Source of the DNA: Haloglycomyces albus DSM 45210
GTDB lineage: Bacteria > Actinomycetota > Actinomycetes > Mycobacteriales > Micromonosporaceae
Length of the DNA stretch: 64,000 nt
Assembly (NCBI RefSeq): GCF_000527155.1
Contig: NZ_AZUQ01000001.1
Location: 3,471,420 to 3,535,419, forward strand
Direction: 5' to 3'
Shown here piece by piece: positions 7,969 to 16,880 of the stretch. Under the pieces are notes generated by a model, which had not been told where the DNA came from, did not search any database, and was given only the letters and a program-made list of their open reading frames with translations. The position numbers and the translations under genes were made by a program. The first letter of the stretch is position 1; each line of letters starts with the position of its first letter.

Positions 7969-9935
7969 GAGCGACGCTCGGTGTCGCCTGGACGCTGTTC
8001 CGCAGCGGTAGGAGCAACAGTCGACTGTCCTCGGTCCTGACCCTGGCCGCCATCGCCGTGGTCACTCTGGTGTTGCTGTTTACCGTCGCGGCGAACCTGG
8101 CTTTCGCGCAGCGAGCGGACGCCACCGCGTGGCGGAGTCCGGCGGAGGTTTCGTCGGACGAGGCGATCGCACACATCGCCACCGCCACCGACTTTGTGGA
8201 CGCCACTCTGGTCAAACGCGTGGATGTGGCCGCCGAGGATTCGGGCTCTACTCCCCCGCCGCCGGGCCTGGATCGGTTTCCGCGGCCGGGCGAGGTGTTC
8301 GCTTCTCCTGCCGCTCAGGAGTTGTTGGAGTCTCGACCCGACGCACAGCTCGCGGACCGGTACGGGGAGATCACCGGAACGATCGCGAAGGAGGCGCTCA
8401 CCGGCCCCGGAGAGGTGCTGGTGGTCATCGGGCATACCCCGGACTCGGACGTGATGACCTTGCCTCGCGACGGCGGTTCGGATGACTCCGGCCCCTACGG
8501 TTTCGCGTCGTTCTCCGACGGTTCGAAGTCGGACATCTATCTGATCTACCAGAACCTGATGGCTTTGGCCACGGTTTTCATGCTGGTTCCGTTGTTCATC
8601 TTCGGCGCGGCAGCGGCCCGATTGAACGTAGCGCGCAAGGATCACCGCTTGGCGTCCATGCGACTGATCGGTGCCACTCCCAGGCAGGTCACGGCGATCA
8701 CGGTGGTGGAAACGACTCTGATCGCGTTCCTGGGAGCGGTTCTGGGCGCGGTGACGTGGGTGGCCGCCATACCGTTGGTCCGTCACATTCCCATTGACGG
8801 AACGGCGTGGTACGCGTCGGATCTGTGGTCCGGAATCGCCCCCCTTCTTCTGACGGTGACGGTCGTTCCGATATTGGTGGCCGTGTCGGCGATCGTCGGG
8901 TTGCGACGGGTCTTGGTCTCACCGTTGGGGGTCGTGCAGCGGCAGAAGGCTCCGGGGTTGCGAGCGATACGGTTGCTGGTGTTCCTCGGTCTGCTGGCCG
9001 CCTTCTTTGTAGGGATCAATCTGGTCAACCCCGAATCGATGGCGGGTACGGTGATCGTGTTCTCTTTGATGGCGGCCTTTGTGTGGGGACTGAGTTTCTT
9101 GGGCCCCTGGGTGATCCAGACCTTGGGCCGGATTGTCGGTTTCTTCGCGCGGTCACCGGCACGTCTTTTGGCCGCCCGCCGCATGGCGACCGATCCCAAG
9201 AGTGCTTGGCGAACGGTGTCGGGGGTGACGTTGATCGGTTTCATCGCCGGCTACATCGCCATGATGCCGATGATGACCGAGCCGGCGCGGGATCTCGACG
9301 AACCCCGGCTGAGCGTCACCACCTCGATGGCGGCGGCCGAGGAGGCCGCGGCGAGCCTGGAGTCGTCCGAGTCCGTTGCCGCTCGCGACATTGAGGTTAT
9401 CGAGTCCGAGGACGGGGATGGTGCACGGTTGAGTGCGACGTTCGATTCCCTCCCGGTGGACGAGGCCCGTACCGTGATGGCCTCTCTCATACCCGGTTCA
9501 AGTCCGCAGACGGATTCCGACTTCCAGATCGAATCGAGCCGTTCGGGCGCGAGTATCGCCACCGGGGTCCTGGTCGTGTTGGTCGTTTCGTTTATGACGG
9601 CGATCATTTCCGCCGCCATCGCCGGCGTCGCCTCGACGTTGGAAAAGCGCGAGGTCTATCACCTGATGCACTTGGCCGGTATGCCGCGCAAGGTTCTCAA
9701 TCGAGCGAGGCGGCAGGAGACGCTCATGCCTCTTACCGTCCTCGGAGGTGGCTCGATCCTCACGGGTGTCCTGATCGCGGTGCCGTTTTTGAACCTCGCT
9801 CCGGAGGGCGACTCCATGGCGTGGATCTTGGCGGTGGCCGTCGCCGTGGGGTTCATAGGGGTCATGCTGGCGAACGCGGTGGCACGCCCGGTTCTATCGC
9901 AGGCCATGTATACCGCGACGGTCCAGGGCGACTGA
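7965..9935 (+). CDS. FtsX-like ABC transporter permease
   Basis: This 656-residue membrane protein has an N-terminal helix (about 25-45), a roughly 150-residue extracytoplasmic region, and two FtsX-like blocks of three to four helices, one in the middle and one at the C-terminus (from about residue 530). Between them lies a second, acidic extracytoplasmic segment. The cytoplasmic motif ARKDHRLASMRLIGATPRQV is typical of FtsX/MacB coupling loops. It is translated from an ATGA overlap with the ATPase gene. Such pairs export lipids, peptides or antibiotics; the substrate is unknown. Confidence 0.92.
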   Translation: MRATLGVAWTLFRSGRSNSRLSSVLTLAAIAVVTLVLLFTVAANLAFAQRADATAWRSPAEVSSDEAIAHIATATDFVDATLVKRVDVAAEDSGSTPPPPGLDRFPRPGEVFASPAAQELLESRPDAQLADRYGEITGTIAKEALTGPGEVLVVIGHTPDSDVMTLPRDGGSDDSGPYGFASFSDGSKSDIYLIYQNLMALATVFMLVPLFIFGAAAARLNVARKDHRLASMRLIGATPRQVTAITVVETTLIAFLGAVLGAVTWVAAIPLVRHIPIDGTAWYASDLWSGIAPLLLTVTVVPILVAVSAIVGLRRVLVSPLGVVQRQKAPGLRAIRLLVFLGLLAAFFVGINLVNPESMAGTVIVFSLMAAFVWGLSFLGPWVIQTLGRIVGFFARSPARLLAARRMATDPKSAWRTVSGVTLIGFIAGYIAMMPMMTEPARDLDEPRLSVTTSMAAAEEAAASLESSESVAARDIEVIESEDGDGARLSATFDSLPVDEARTVMASLIPGSSPQTDSDFQIESSRSGASIATGVLVVLVVSFMTAIISAAIAGVASTLEKREVYHLMHLAGMPRKVLNRARRQETLMPLTVLGGGSILTGVLIAVPFLNLAPEGDSMAWILAVAVAVGFIGVMLANAVARPVLSQAMYTATVQGD

Positions 9936-9938
9936 TCC

Positions 9939-9982
9939 AGCCGCCCGTGTCGTCAGACCGAGGTTCAACGACACGGGCGGCT
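9939..9982. terminator. Bidirectional hairpin between exporter and gcvT
   Basis: A perfect 15-bp stem (9939-9953 with 9968-9982) and a 14-base loop fill the 52-base gap between the converging exporter permease and gcvT genes. There is no clear T tract on either side. The position and the stability of the stem argue for a shared transcription terminator. Confidence 0.75.
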
Positions 9983-9987
9983 CGGTC

Positions 9988-11094
9988 CTAACGAGTCGAA
10001 CTGTCGACGAAGGGCGGCTTCACGACTTTGACCGGGAGGCGGCGTCCACGGACGTCGACTTCCAGGTCGGCTCCCGGTTTCCAACCCGAGTCCAGGAGCG
10101 CCAAAGCGATTCCCTTCTTCAATGTCGGCGAAAACGAGCCTGAGGTGGTGCGGCCGACCTTTTCTTCACCGTCGTACACGTCCATGCCGGGGCGCAGTAC
10201 GCCCTTCTTCACCGCTTCCAGCCCCCAGGAGCGACGTCGCGGGCCGTTCTCACGTTCAGCGGTCAGGACGTCCTTGCCCCAGAAGTCGGGTTTGTCCCAT
10301 CCGATGGCCCATCGCATGCGTGCCTGCACGGGGGTGATGTCGGTGGTGAGGTCGTTACCGTGTAGGGGATAGCCCATTTCCAGACGCAGCGTGTCCCGTG
10401 CCCCGAGCCCACAGGGCTGGACGTCGCGGCGCATCAATTCGTCCCACAAAGGACCCGCTGCGGACGTCGGAACGAGGAGTTCAAAGCCTTTCTCACCGGT
10501 GTATCCGGTCCGGCACACCAATAGCTCCGTTCCTTCGAAGGAAGCGGTCTTGAACTCCATGAAATCGTCGTGATCGGTCGGCAGACCGAGGTCGGCGACG
10601 ATTCCGGGGGCTTCGGGTCCCTGTACCGCGATAACGGCCCATTCGGTGTGTTCATCGGCGATGTCGATGTCGGCCGGAGCAGCATCACGCAGGCGACGCG
10701 CCACGTCCGCGTTGTTGGCGGCGTTGGGCATGGCCAGGATCTTCTGTTCACTGAAGCGGTAGCAGATAACGTCGTCGACGACGCCGCCTTCGACCGTGCA
10801 ACAGAGGTTGTAGAGCGCGCCTCCGTCTTTGGCACGATTGAGGTCGTTGGTGAAGCAGGAGTTGACGAATTCCAACGCTCGGGGTCCGGTGATGACCAGC
10901 TTGCCGAGGTGGGAGACATCGAATGCGCCGACGTGGTGACGTACGGCATTGTGCTCCGCGATGACGCCTTCGTATTCCAGCGGCATCTCCCAGCCGGCAA
11001 AGGGCGCGAATTTGGCTCCCAGTGCCTGGTGACGTGGATACAGCGGCGACGGTCGCAGTGAACCCTCTTGAGGTGATGTGTGAGTCTCAGCCAT
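9988..11094 (-). CDS. gcvT: Glycine cleavage system aminomethyltransferase (T protein)
   Basis: GcvT transfers the methylene carbon of aminomethylated lipoyl H protein to tetrahydrofolate. The protein (368 residues from ATG 11094, preceded only by a weak TTAGG) has the GCV_T fold motifs FAPFAGWEMPLEYEG near the start, DVSHLGKLVITG, the folate-binding segment GYTGEKGFELLVP, and LGARDTLRLEMGYPLHGNDL. A C-terminal barrel ends in RRLPVKVVKPPFVD. The other glycine cleavage genes are not in the window, but the lipoamide dehydrogenase that the system shares with 2-oxoacid dehydrogenases is at 13318. An upstream in-frame GTG or ATG to 11175 is unlikely. Confidence 0.95.
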   Translation of the reverse strand: MAETHTSPQEGSLRPSPLYPRHQALGAKFAPFAGWEMPLEYEGVIAEHNAVRHHVGAFDVSHLGKLVITGPRALEFVNSCFTNDLNRAKDGGALYNLCCTVEGGVVDDVICYRFSEQKILAMPNAANNADVARRLRDAAPADIDIADEHTEWAVIAVQGPEAPGIVADLGLPTDHDDFMEFKTASFEGTELLVCRTGYTGEKGFELLVPTSAAGPLWDELMRRDVQPCGLGARDTLRLEMGYPLHGNDLTTDITPVQARMRWAIGWDKPDFWGKDVLTAERENGPRRRSWGLEAVKKGVLRPGMDVYDGEEKVGRTTSGSFSPTLKKGIALALLDSGWKPGADLEVDVRGRRLPVKVVKPPFVDSSTR

Positions 11095-11224
11095 GCCTAA
11101 TACGGTACTGGGCCCGCATGGGAACATAAGATCGGGATTGAGCTTAAGTCGAGTCCCCTGGTGCGTCCGGTACACCTCAGGTAACCCCTGAGCGGCGTAT
11201 TCGACGCACCGGCGACGTATCCAT

Positions 11225-11242
11225 CACGTGACGCTTCACGTG
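11225..11242. promoter_or_regulatory. Duplicated CACGTG box upstream of pepA
   Basis: Two copies of the self-complementary hexamer CACGTG are separated by six bases, 24 bases before the pepA start. The arrangement is both a direct and an inverted repeat, so it could bind a dimeric regulator. No regulator is identified and chance cannot be excluded. Confidence 0.35.
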
Positions 11243-11265
11243 TGACACTTTTCGAAAGGTATAAC

Positions 11266-12735
11266 GTGACTGAACTTCGTTTCGATTCGGCGGCCGCGCA
11301 GGAAGCCGCCGTTGACGTCGTCATCATCGGTGCGTACTCGTCCGATGAGTCTGTACCCGTCATCCCCGAATCCGCTTCCGGCGTCAACGCCGCCTTCGGT
11401 GGGGAACTGTCGGCTCGCCTGGCGGAGATCGGTCATGAGGGTTCGGCCTCCACCGTCGCCAAGCTTCCCGCTCCCGACGGTCTTGCCGCCAACTCGCTGT
11501 TCGTCGTGGGCTTGGGCGCTCAGGACGACGTCGACACGGAAGTCCTACGTCGGGCCGTGGCTACCGGTGTCCGCGCGACGTTCGGGCGCGACACCGTCGC
11601 CGTCGCCGTGGAGGGGGACGACGAAGCGGTGGCCACCGGTGCCTCCCTGGGCACCTACAAGTTCGACGATTTCAAAACCGACGAGGCAGACGACGTTCCT
11701 CCCCAGTCGGTAACGGTTCTGGGCACCACCGCCGAGGTCGTCTCACGGGTAGAGGCTCTGACCGCCGGAGTATTCGCCGCCCGCGACTGGCTGAACACCC
11801 CCGCCAACTATCTGCGCCCGCCGATGTTCGCCACCGAGATCGAACGTGCGGCCGACGAACTGGGCCTTGAAGTCGAGACGCTCGATGTTGAGGCACTCAA
11901 AACCGGTGGATACGGTGGCACCTTGGCCGTCGGAGGCGGTTCCGAGGCGGGGCCGCGTCTGGTGCGTATCATGTACCGCCCGGACGGAGCCGATAAGCAC
12001 ATCGCCCTGGTCGGAAAGGGCATTACCTTCGACACCGGTGGCATCTCACTGAAGCCGCCACAGGGCATGTGGGACATGAAGGGCGACATGGGCGGCGCCG
12101 GTGCGGTCGTAGGCGCCATCCTCTCCATCGCTCGATTGGGCCTTCCCATCAACGTCACAGCGACGGTCGCTTTGGCCGAAAACATGCCGTCCGGTTCGGC
12201 CTACCGCCCGGGCGATGTCGTGACCGCCCGCAACGGCAAGACCATCGAAGTACTCAACACCGATGCCGAGGGACGCATGGTGCTGTCCGACGCACTGTCT
12301 CGTGCCGCCGAAGACGAACCGGACGCTCTGTACGACGTCGCCACTTTGACCGGTGGTGCCGTCATTTCACTGGGAGCGCGCACCATGGGTCTGATGGGTA
12401 CCCCCGCCGAGACGGCTCGGGTACAGCGCCTCGGTGACGAGACCGGCGAACGGGGTTGGGCCATGCCGTTCCCCGAAGACGTCAAGAAAAACATGGAGTC
12501 GTCCATCGCCGACGTGTCACAGTGTGCGCAGGGAATGAAGCGCGACGGACACATGCTGCAGGGAGGTATCTTCCTCTCGCACTTCGTCCCCGAAGCCCTA
12601 CCGTGGGCGCACCTCGACATCGCCGGCCCGGCGGATTCGGACTCCGCATTCGGCTACCTCGTGAAGGGCGGCACCGGTTTTCCCGTCCGAACCTTGGTAG
12701 CGGTCGTGGAAGACTGGCTCGCCGAGCAATCGTAA
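11266..12735 (+). CDS. pepA: Leucyl aminopeptidase, M17 family
   Basis: This cytosolic dizinc or dimanganese peptidase removes N-terminal residues from peptides. The signature [14 protein letters not shown] and the metal and bicarbonate-binding stretch [15 protein letters not shown] are intact in the C-terminal catalytic half; the N-terminal macro-like domain is more divergent. GTG at 11266 has AAAGG about eight bases upstream and gives 489 residues; GTG 11242 is the alternative. The order pepA, small conserved gene on the opposite strand, lpdA, E2 is recurrent in actinobacteria. The last 138 bases overlap the convergent gene at 12598-13095. Confidence 0.95.
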   Translation: MTELRFDSAAAQEAAVDVVIIGAYSSDESVPVIPESASGVNAAFGGELSARLAEIGHEGSASTVAKLPAPDGLAANSLFVVGLGAQDDVDTEVLRRAVATGVRATFGRDTVAVAVEGDDEAVATGASLGTYKFDDFKTDEADDVPPQSVTVLGTTAEVVSRVEALTAGVFAARDWLNTPANYLRPPMFATEIERAADELGLEVETLDVEALKTGGYGGTLAVGGGSEAGPRLVRIMYRPDGADKHIALVGKGITFDTGGISLKPPQGMWDMKGDMGGAGAVVGAILSIARLGLPINVTATVALAENMPSGSAYRPGDVVTARNGKTIEVLNTDAEGRMVLSDALSRAAEDEPDALYDVATLTGGAVISLGARTMGLMGTPAETARVQRLGDETGERGWAMPFPEDVKKNMESSIADVSQCAQGMKRDGHMLQGGIFLSHFVPEALPWAHLDIAGPADSDSAFGYLVKGGTGFPVRTLVAVVEDWLAEQS

Positions 12736-13095
12736 TTCCATGGAATTGAGTCGCCGGCGTTGGGCGCGTTTGCGTTCAATCCGGCGACGCTCGTCGAAGT
12801 CGCGTTTTCTCTGCGGGTAGCCGGTCTTCTCCACTTCATACAGCGGTATATCGTGCTTCTTGGTGAGGTTGAACGCCCCCTTCATCCCACCAATATGCCG
12901 CCGTGTCCATTCCCCGTCATAGGCGATCAGCATGACCGTGGTCTCAGTGACATAGGTTTCGGGTTCGAGGTAGGCTTCGACCCCATGGCGCGACTGAATG
13001 AATTCCGCCAAGTGCTTCGCATCCGCCTCATCCGTCGCTCGACCTTGCGCGCCCGGGCTGGATTGCTTCTTCTTTTTACGACGAAACCAAGGCAT
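12598..13095 (-). CDS. Conserved actinobacterial protein of unknown function
   Basis: The 165-residue product has a lysine-rich N-terminus and a conserved core containing GVEAYLEPETYVTETTV, DGEWTRR and a GYPQR motif. I recognise it as a short protein often found beside pepA and lpdA in actinobacteria and usually mislabelled oxidoreductase; no catalytic motif is visible. The ATG at 13095 has AAGGAGA five bases upstream, which supports real translation. The family-like part ends near MELRLL (about 12740); the remaining 46 residues are antisense to the end of pepA and look like run-on rather than selected sequence. Confidence 0.72.
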   Translation of the reverse strand: MPWFRRKKKKQSSPGAQGRATDEADAKHLAEFIQSRHGVEAYLEPETYVTETTVMLIAYDGEWTRRHIGGMKGAFNLTKKHDIPLYEVEKTGYPQRKRDFDERRRIERKRAQRRRLNSMELRLLGEPVFHDRYQGSDGKTGAALHEVAECGVRIRRAGDVEVRPR

Positions 13096-13317
13096 GTGGT
13101 CTCCTTCCCGGCGTGGGATTTGCTCGATGCCATTCGCTCAAGAGTACACAGTTCAGCGCCCGCCTGTGTCCAGCGGCACAGCGGTAATCTTGCCGTCGGC
13201 GGGGAATCGCGCTTGAATGGGTGTTGTCCACACTCCATTAACTCTGACTCGGTGCCCACAAGGTTCGAGTCGGTGAGACGATGGACGAAGTCTATACCAA
13301 CGTCACAGGGGAGATTA

Positions 13318-14703
13318 ATGAGCAACCCGAACACAGGATACGACGTAGTAATCCTGGGTGGCGGCAGCGGCGGTTACGCCTGCGCATTCCGCGCAGCCGA
13401 ACTCGGCATGTCGGTCGCCCTCATTGAAAAGGACAAAGTGGGTGGCACGTGTCTGCACCGCGGTTGCATCCCCACCAAGGCCCTGCTTCACGCCGGTGAA
13501 GTCGCCGACACCGCACGTGACGGTGCCCAGTTCGGTATCCAGACCGAGCTCAAAGGTGTCGACATGGCCGGGGTCAACAAGTACAAGGACGACATCGTCG
13601 CAGGTCTCTACAAGGGCTTGCAGGGCCTGGTCAAGGCGCACAAGGTTGAGTTCATCAACGGCTACGGCCGCCTGACCGGACGCAACACCATCGAGGTGGA
13701 CGGACGCACCGTCACGGGTAAGAACATCGTTCTCGCCTCCGGCTCATACTCCAAGTCGCTCCCCAATCTCGAAGTGGACGAGGAGCGGTTCATCACCTCC
13801 GAAGCCGCTCTGAACCTCGACTACGTTCCCAACAAGGTCGTCGTCATCGGCGGCGGCGTCATCGGTGTCGAGTTCGCCAGCGCCTGGCGCTCCCTCGGTG
13901 CCGAGGTCGAGATCGTCGAGGGTCTTCCGCGCCTCGTGGCCGCCGAGGACGCCGATACATCGAAGCAATTGGAACGTTCCTTCCGTAAGCGTGGAATCAA
14001 GTTCCACACCGGCAAGTTCTTCGAGAAGGCCGAGAAAACCTCGGACGGCGTGCGCATCACGCTTCCCGGCGACAAGACCGTGGAAGGCGACATCGCTCTC
14101 GTCGCGGTCGGTCGTGGCCCGAACACCGAAGGACTCGGTTATGAGGAACAGGGCATCGCCATGGAACGCGGCTTCGTTCGCACCAACGATCACCTCCAAA
14201 CCAGCGTCGACGGCATTTACGCCGCCGGTGACATCGTTCCGGGCATCCAGCTCGCCCACCGTGGTTTCGCTCAGGGCGTCTTCATCGCCGAACACATCGC
14301 CGGCCTCAACCCGGCCCCGATCGACGAGAAGGGCATCCCGCGCGTTACGTTCACCGACCCCGAGGTCGCCTCGGTCGGCTACAACGAAGACGAGGCCAAG
14401 GAGGTCTACGGCGCCGACAACATCACATCCTACAAGTACAACCTGGCCGGCAACGGCAAGTCGAACATCCTGAAGACCCAGGGGTTCATCAAGATGGTGT
14501 CGGTCAAGGACGGACCGATCGTCGGTGTTCACATGGTCGGCGGTCGCATCTCCGAGCAGATCGGTGAGGCGGAGCTGATTTACAACTGGGAAGCCTACGC
14601 CGACGACGTCGCCAAGTTGATCCACATGCACCCGACCCAGAACGAGTCGCTGGGCGAGACCGCCATGGCGCTGGCCGGCAAGCCGCTGCACGTACACGAC
14701 TAA
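13318..14703 (+). CDS. lpdA: Dihydrolipoamide dehydrogenase (E3)
   Basis: This flavoprotein reoxidises dihydrolipoyl groups of 2-oxoacid dehydrogenase and glycine cleavage complexes with NAD. The 461-residue protein has the FAD motif ILGGGSGGYACAF (from residue 12), the redox disulfide in GGTCLHRGC (Cys45 and Cys50), an NAD motif VIGGGVIGVEFAS, a second FAD site DGIYAAGDI, and the C-terminal catalytic HMHPTQNESLGE. The ATG at 13318 has AGGGGAG about six bases upstream. It lies 263 bases before the E2 gene it serves. Upstream in-frame starts as far as 12760 lie in unrelated sequence and were discarded. Confidence 0.97.
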   Translation: MSNPNTGYDVVILGGGSGGYACAFRAAELGMSVALIEKDKVGGTCLHRGCIPTKALLHAGEVADTARDGAQFGIQTELKGVDMAGVNKYKDDIVAGLYKGLQGLVKAHKVEFINGYGRLTGRNTIEVDGRTVTGKNIVLASGSYSKSLPNLEVDEERFITSEAALNLDYVPNKVVVIGGGVIGVEFASAWRSLGAEVEIVEGLPRLVAAEDADTSKQLERSFRKRGIKFHTGKFFEKAEKTSDGVRITLPGDKTVEGDIALVAVGRGPNTEGLGYEEQGIAMERGFVRTNDHLQTSVDGIYAAGDIVPGIQLAHRGFAQGVFIAEHIAGLNPAPIDEKGIPRVTFTDPEVASVGYNEDEAKEVYGADNITSYKYNLAGNGKSNILKTQGFIKMVSVKDGPIVGVHMVGGRISEQIGEAELIYNWEAYADDVAKLIHMHPTQNESLGETAMALAGKPLHVHD

Positions 14704-14966
14704 TAGGTGTTCCGCATTCGCGGCACTACATATCGATCCGTGAAACGGCACCCGAACATGTGGCCCACGTGGCCGATGTTTGGGTCGCCTCACATTTGTA
14801 TTGTGAATAGGTCCAGCTCAGGCCCCACATGGTGAATATTGCGCTATGGTTGTCTGCGCTGGACCTGTTGTTTGTGAACTAACCAGAACTTATACGCGAG
14901 TAACCATTCCGGTCGGTCCGCTCGATCGGCCACAAGCGCCATAACCATTAGAACAGGAAGTCTGAC

Positions 14967-16655
14967 ATGCCTACATCGGTAACGATGCCCGCTCTCGGTG
15001 AGTCGGTCACAGAGGGCACAGTTACTCAGTGGCTGAAGCAGGAGGGCGACACCGTCGAGGTGGACGAGCCGCTTCTCGAAGTTTCCACCGACAAGGTCGA
15101 CACCGAGGTTCCCTCTCCCGTCGCCGGAACTCTCATTAAGATCGTGGCCGCGGAGGACGCCGAGGTCGAAGTCGGCGGTGAGCTGGCCGTCGTCGGAGAG
15201 GCCGGGGAAGCAGCCGGTTCTCCCACTCCCGCACCCGCAGAGGCTCCGGCCGAAGAAACGCCCGCGGAGAAGCCGGTCGAGGACACTCCCGCTCCCGTGG
15301 CCTCCGCTGAGGCCCCCGCCTCCGGTGGCGGCGAAGGCACCGACGTGACCCTGCCCGAGCTCGGCGAATCCGTTACCGAAGGCACCGTTACTCAGTGGTT
15401 GAAGGCCGTTGGCGACACCGTCGAAGCCGATGAACCGCTCCTGGAGGTGTCCACCGACAAGGTCGACACCGAGATTCCCTCTCCCGCTGCCGGAACCCTG
15501 CAGGACATTCGGGTTCCCGAGGACGAGACCGCCAATGTCGGTGACGTCCTGGCCGTCATCGGAACCGGTGCGGCGCCCGCGGCGGATACTCCGCAGGAAA
15601 GCCCGGCCCCACAGCCGGCCGCGCCCGCGGAACCGAAACCGGAGCCGTCCGAGAAGCCGGAACCCGCTGCGGCAGCTCCGCAACCGGCCGCTCCGGCCGC
15701 GCCCGCCACGACTCCGCCGGCGGCACCGACCAACAAACCCACCGAAGTCAGCTACGTCACTCCCTTGGTGCGTAAGTTGGCCAATGAAAACGATGTCGAC
15801 CTTTCCCAGGTCACCGGCACCGGCGTGGGTGGTCGTATCCGTAAGCAGGATGTACAGGAGGTCATCGACCGCCAGAAGTCCTCCGCTCCCGCTCCCTCGG
15901 CCCAGCCGAGCGCTCCAGTGGAACCCAGCCCGTTGCGCGGACGGGTGGAGAAGATGACTCGTCTTCGTCAGGTCGCCGCCAAGGCCCTGCACGATTCCCT
16001 GCAGTCGCAGGCGCAGTTGACCACCGTGGTAGAGGTCGACCTCACCAAGGTCATGAATCTGCGGGCCGCCAAGAAGGACGAGTTCCTCGCCCGGCACGGC
16101 GTCAAACTCTCCCCGCTTCCGTTCATGGTCGTGGCCGCCATCGAAGCGCTGCAGCAGTACCCGATCGTCAACGCCTCCATGAACATGGAAGAAAAGACGA
16201 TCACCTACCCGGAGGCGGAGAACGTAGGCGTCGCGGTCGACACCGAGAAGGGCCTCATCGTTCCCGTCATCAAGAACGCCGGGGATCTCAACATTCCCGG
16301 AATCGCGCGCCACACCGCCGAACTGGCCGAAAAGGCCCGTTCGGGTGGTCTGACTCCGGACGACCTGTCCGGTGGCACCTTCACCGTGACCAACACCGGA
16401 AGCCGCGGAGCCCTGTTCGACACTCCGATCGTCAACGCTCCGCAGTCGGCCATCCTGGGAACCGGAGCACTCGTGAAGCGACCGGTCATTGTGGATGATC
16501 CGGAGTTGGGCGAGGTGGTAGCTCCGCGTCAGATGATGTACTTGGCCTTGTCGTACGACCACCGTCTGATTGACGGTGCCGACGCGGCACGGTTCCTCCA
16601 GTCGGTCAAGGGACGTCTGGAAGAAGGAAACTTCGAAGGAGCGCTGGGCCTGTAA
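14967..16655 (+). CDS. sucB: 2-oxoacid dehydrogenase E2 with two lipoyl domains
   Basis: This acyltransferase is the core of a pyruvate or 2-oxoglutarate dehydrogenase complex. Two lipoyl domains carry the target lysines Lys43 and Lys165, both in [10 protein letters not shown]. Two long Ala/Pro-rich linkers follow, then a peripheral subunit-binding domain ([17 protein letters not shown]) and the catalytic domain ending in [16 protein letters not shown] with the active-site His-Asp. Actinobacterial proteins of this type are annotated sucB although many act as pyruvate dehydrogenase E2, so the substrate is uncertain. The start has AGGAAG nine bases upstream. The two lipoyl coding segments are recognisable direct repeats at DNA level. 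Confidence 0.93.
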   Translation: MPTSVTMPALGESVTEGTVTQWLKQEGDTVEVDEPLLEVSTDKVDTEVPSPVAGTLIKIVAAEDAEVEVGGELAVVGEAGEAAGSPTPAPAEAPAEETPAEKPVEDTPAPVASAEAPASGGGEGTDVTLPELGESVTEGTVTQWLKAVGDTVEADEPLLEVSTDKVDTEIPSPAAGTLQDIRVPEDETANVGDVLAVIGTGAAPAADTPQESPAPQPAAPAEPKPEPSEKPEPAAAAPQPAAPAAPATTPPAAPTNKPTEVSYVTPLVRKLANENDVDLSQVTGTGVGGRIRKQDVQEVIDRQKSSAPAPSAQPSAPVEPSPLRGRVEKMTRLRQVAAKALHDSLQSQAQLTTVVEVDLTKVMNLRAAKKDEFLARHGVKLSPLPFMVVAAIEALQQYPIVNASMNMEEKTITYPEAENVGVAVDTEKGLIVPVIKNAGDLNIPGIARHTAELAEKARSGGLTPDDLSGGTFTVTNTGSRGALFDTPIVNAPQSAILGTGALVKRPVIVDDPELGEVVAPRQMMYLALSYDHRLIDGADAARFLQSVKGRLEEGNFEGALGL

Positions 16656-16682
16656 GGTCCGACGCTCGTGTGAGATTCGATC

Positions 16683-16720
16683 ACTCCACTGGGGTGGGCT
16701 TCGTCCCACCCCAGTGGAGT
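16683..16720. terminator. Strong hairpin terminator after the E2 gene
   Basis: A perfect 16-bp stem (16683-16698 with 16705-16720) with a six-base CTTCGT loop lies 28 bases after the E2 stop and is followed by TTTCC. It ends the lpdA-E2 transcript with high probability. Confidence 0.85.
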
Positions 16721-16880
16721 TTCCGCTTAGTGTGAGCCGGAACCGAATTCACCCGGTCGTGCGGCGACCGTAACGGCACGATCCATACGACTGTGGGCGG
16801 CTTTCCTCGACCGCCGATTCCGTCTTTCGGCACGGTGACAGTACTCTGTTGAAGAACCGTCACATGTGAGAGGAATGATC

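Noticed and set aside
14753..14790. Imperfect AACAT/ATGTT hairpin between lpdA and the E2 gene
   Set aside because: The stem has a mismatch, no T tract and is weak; it was not called a terminator.
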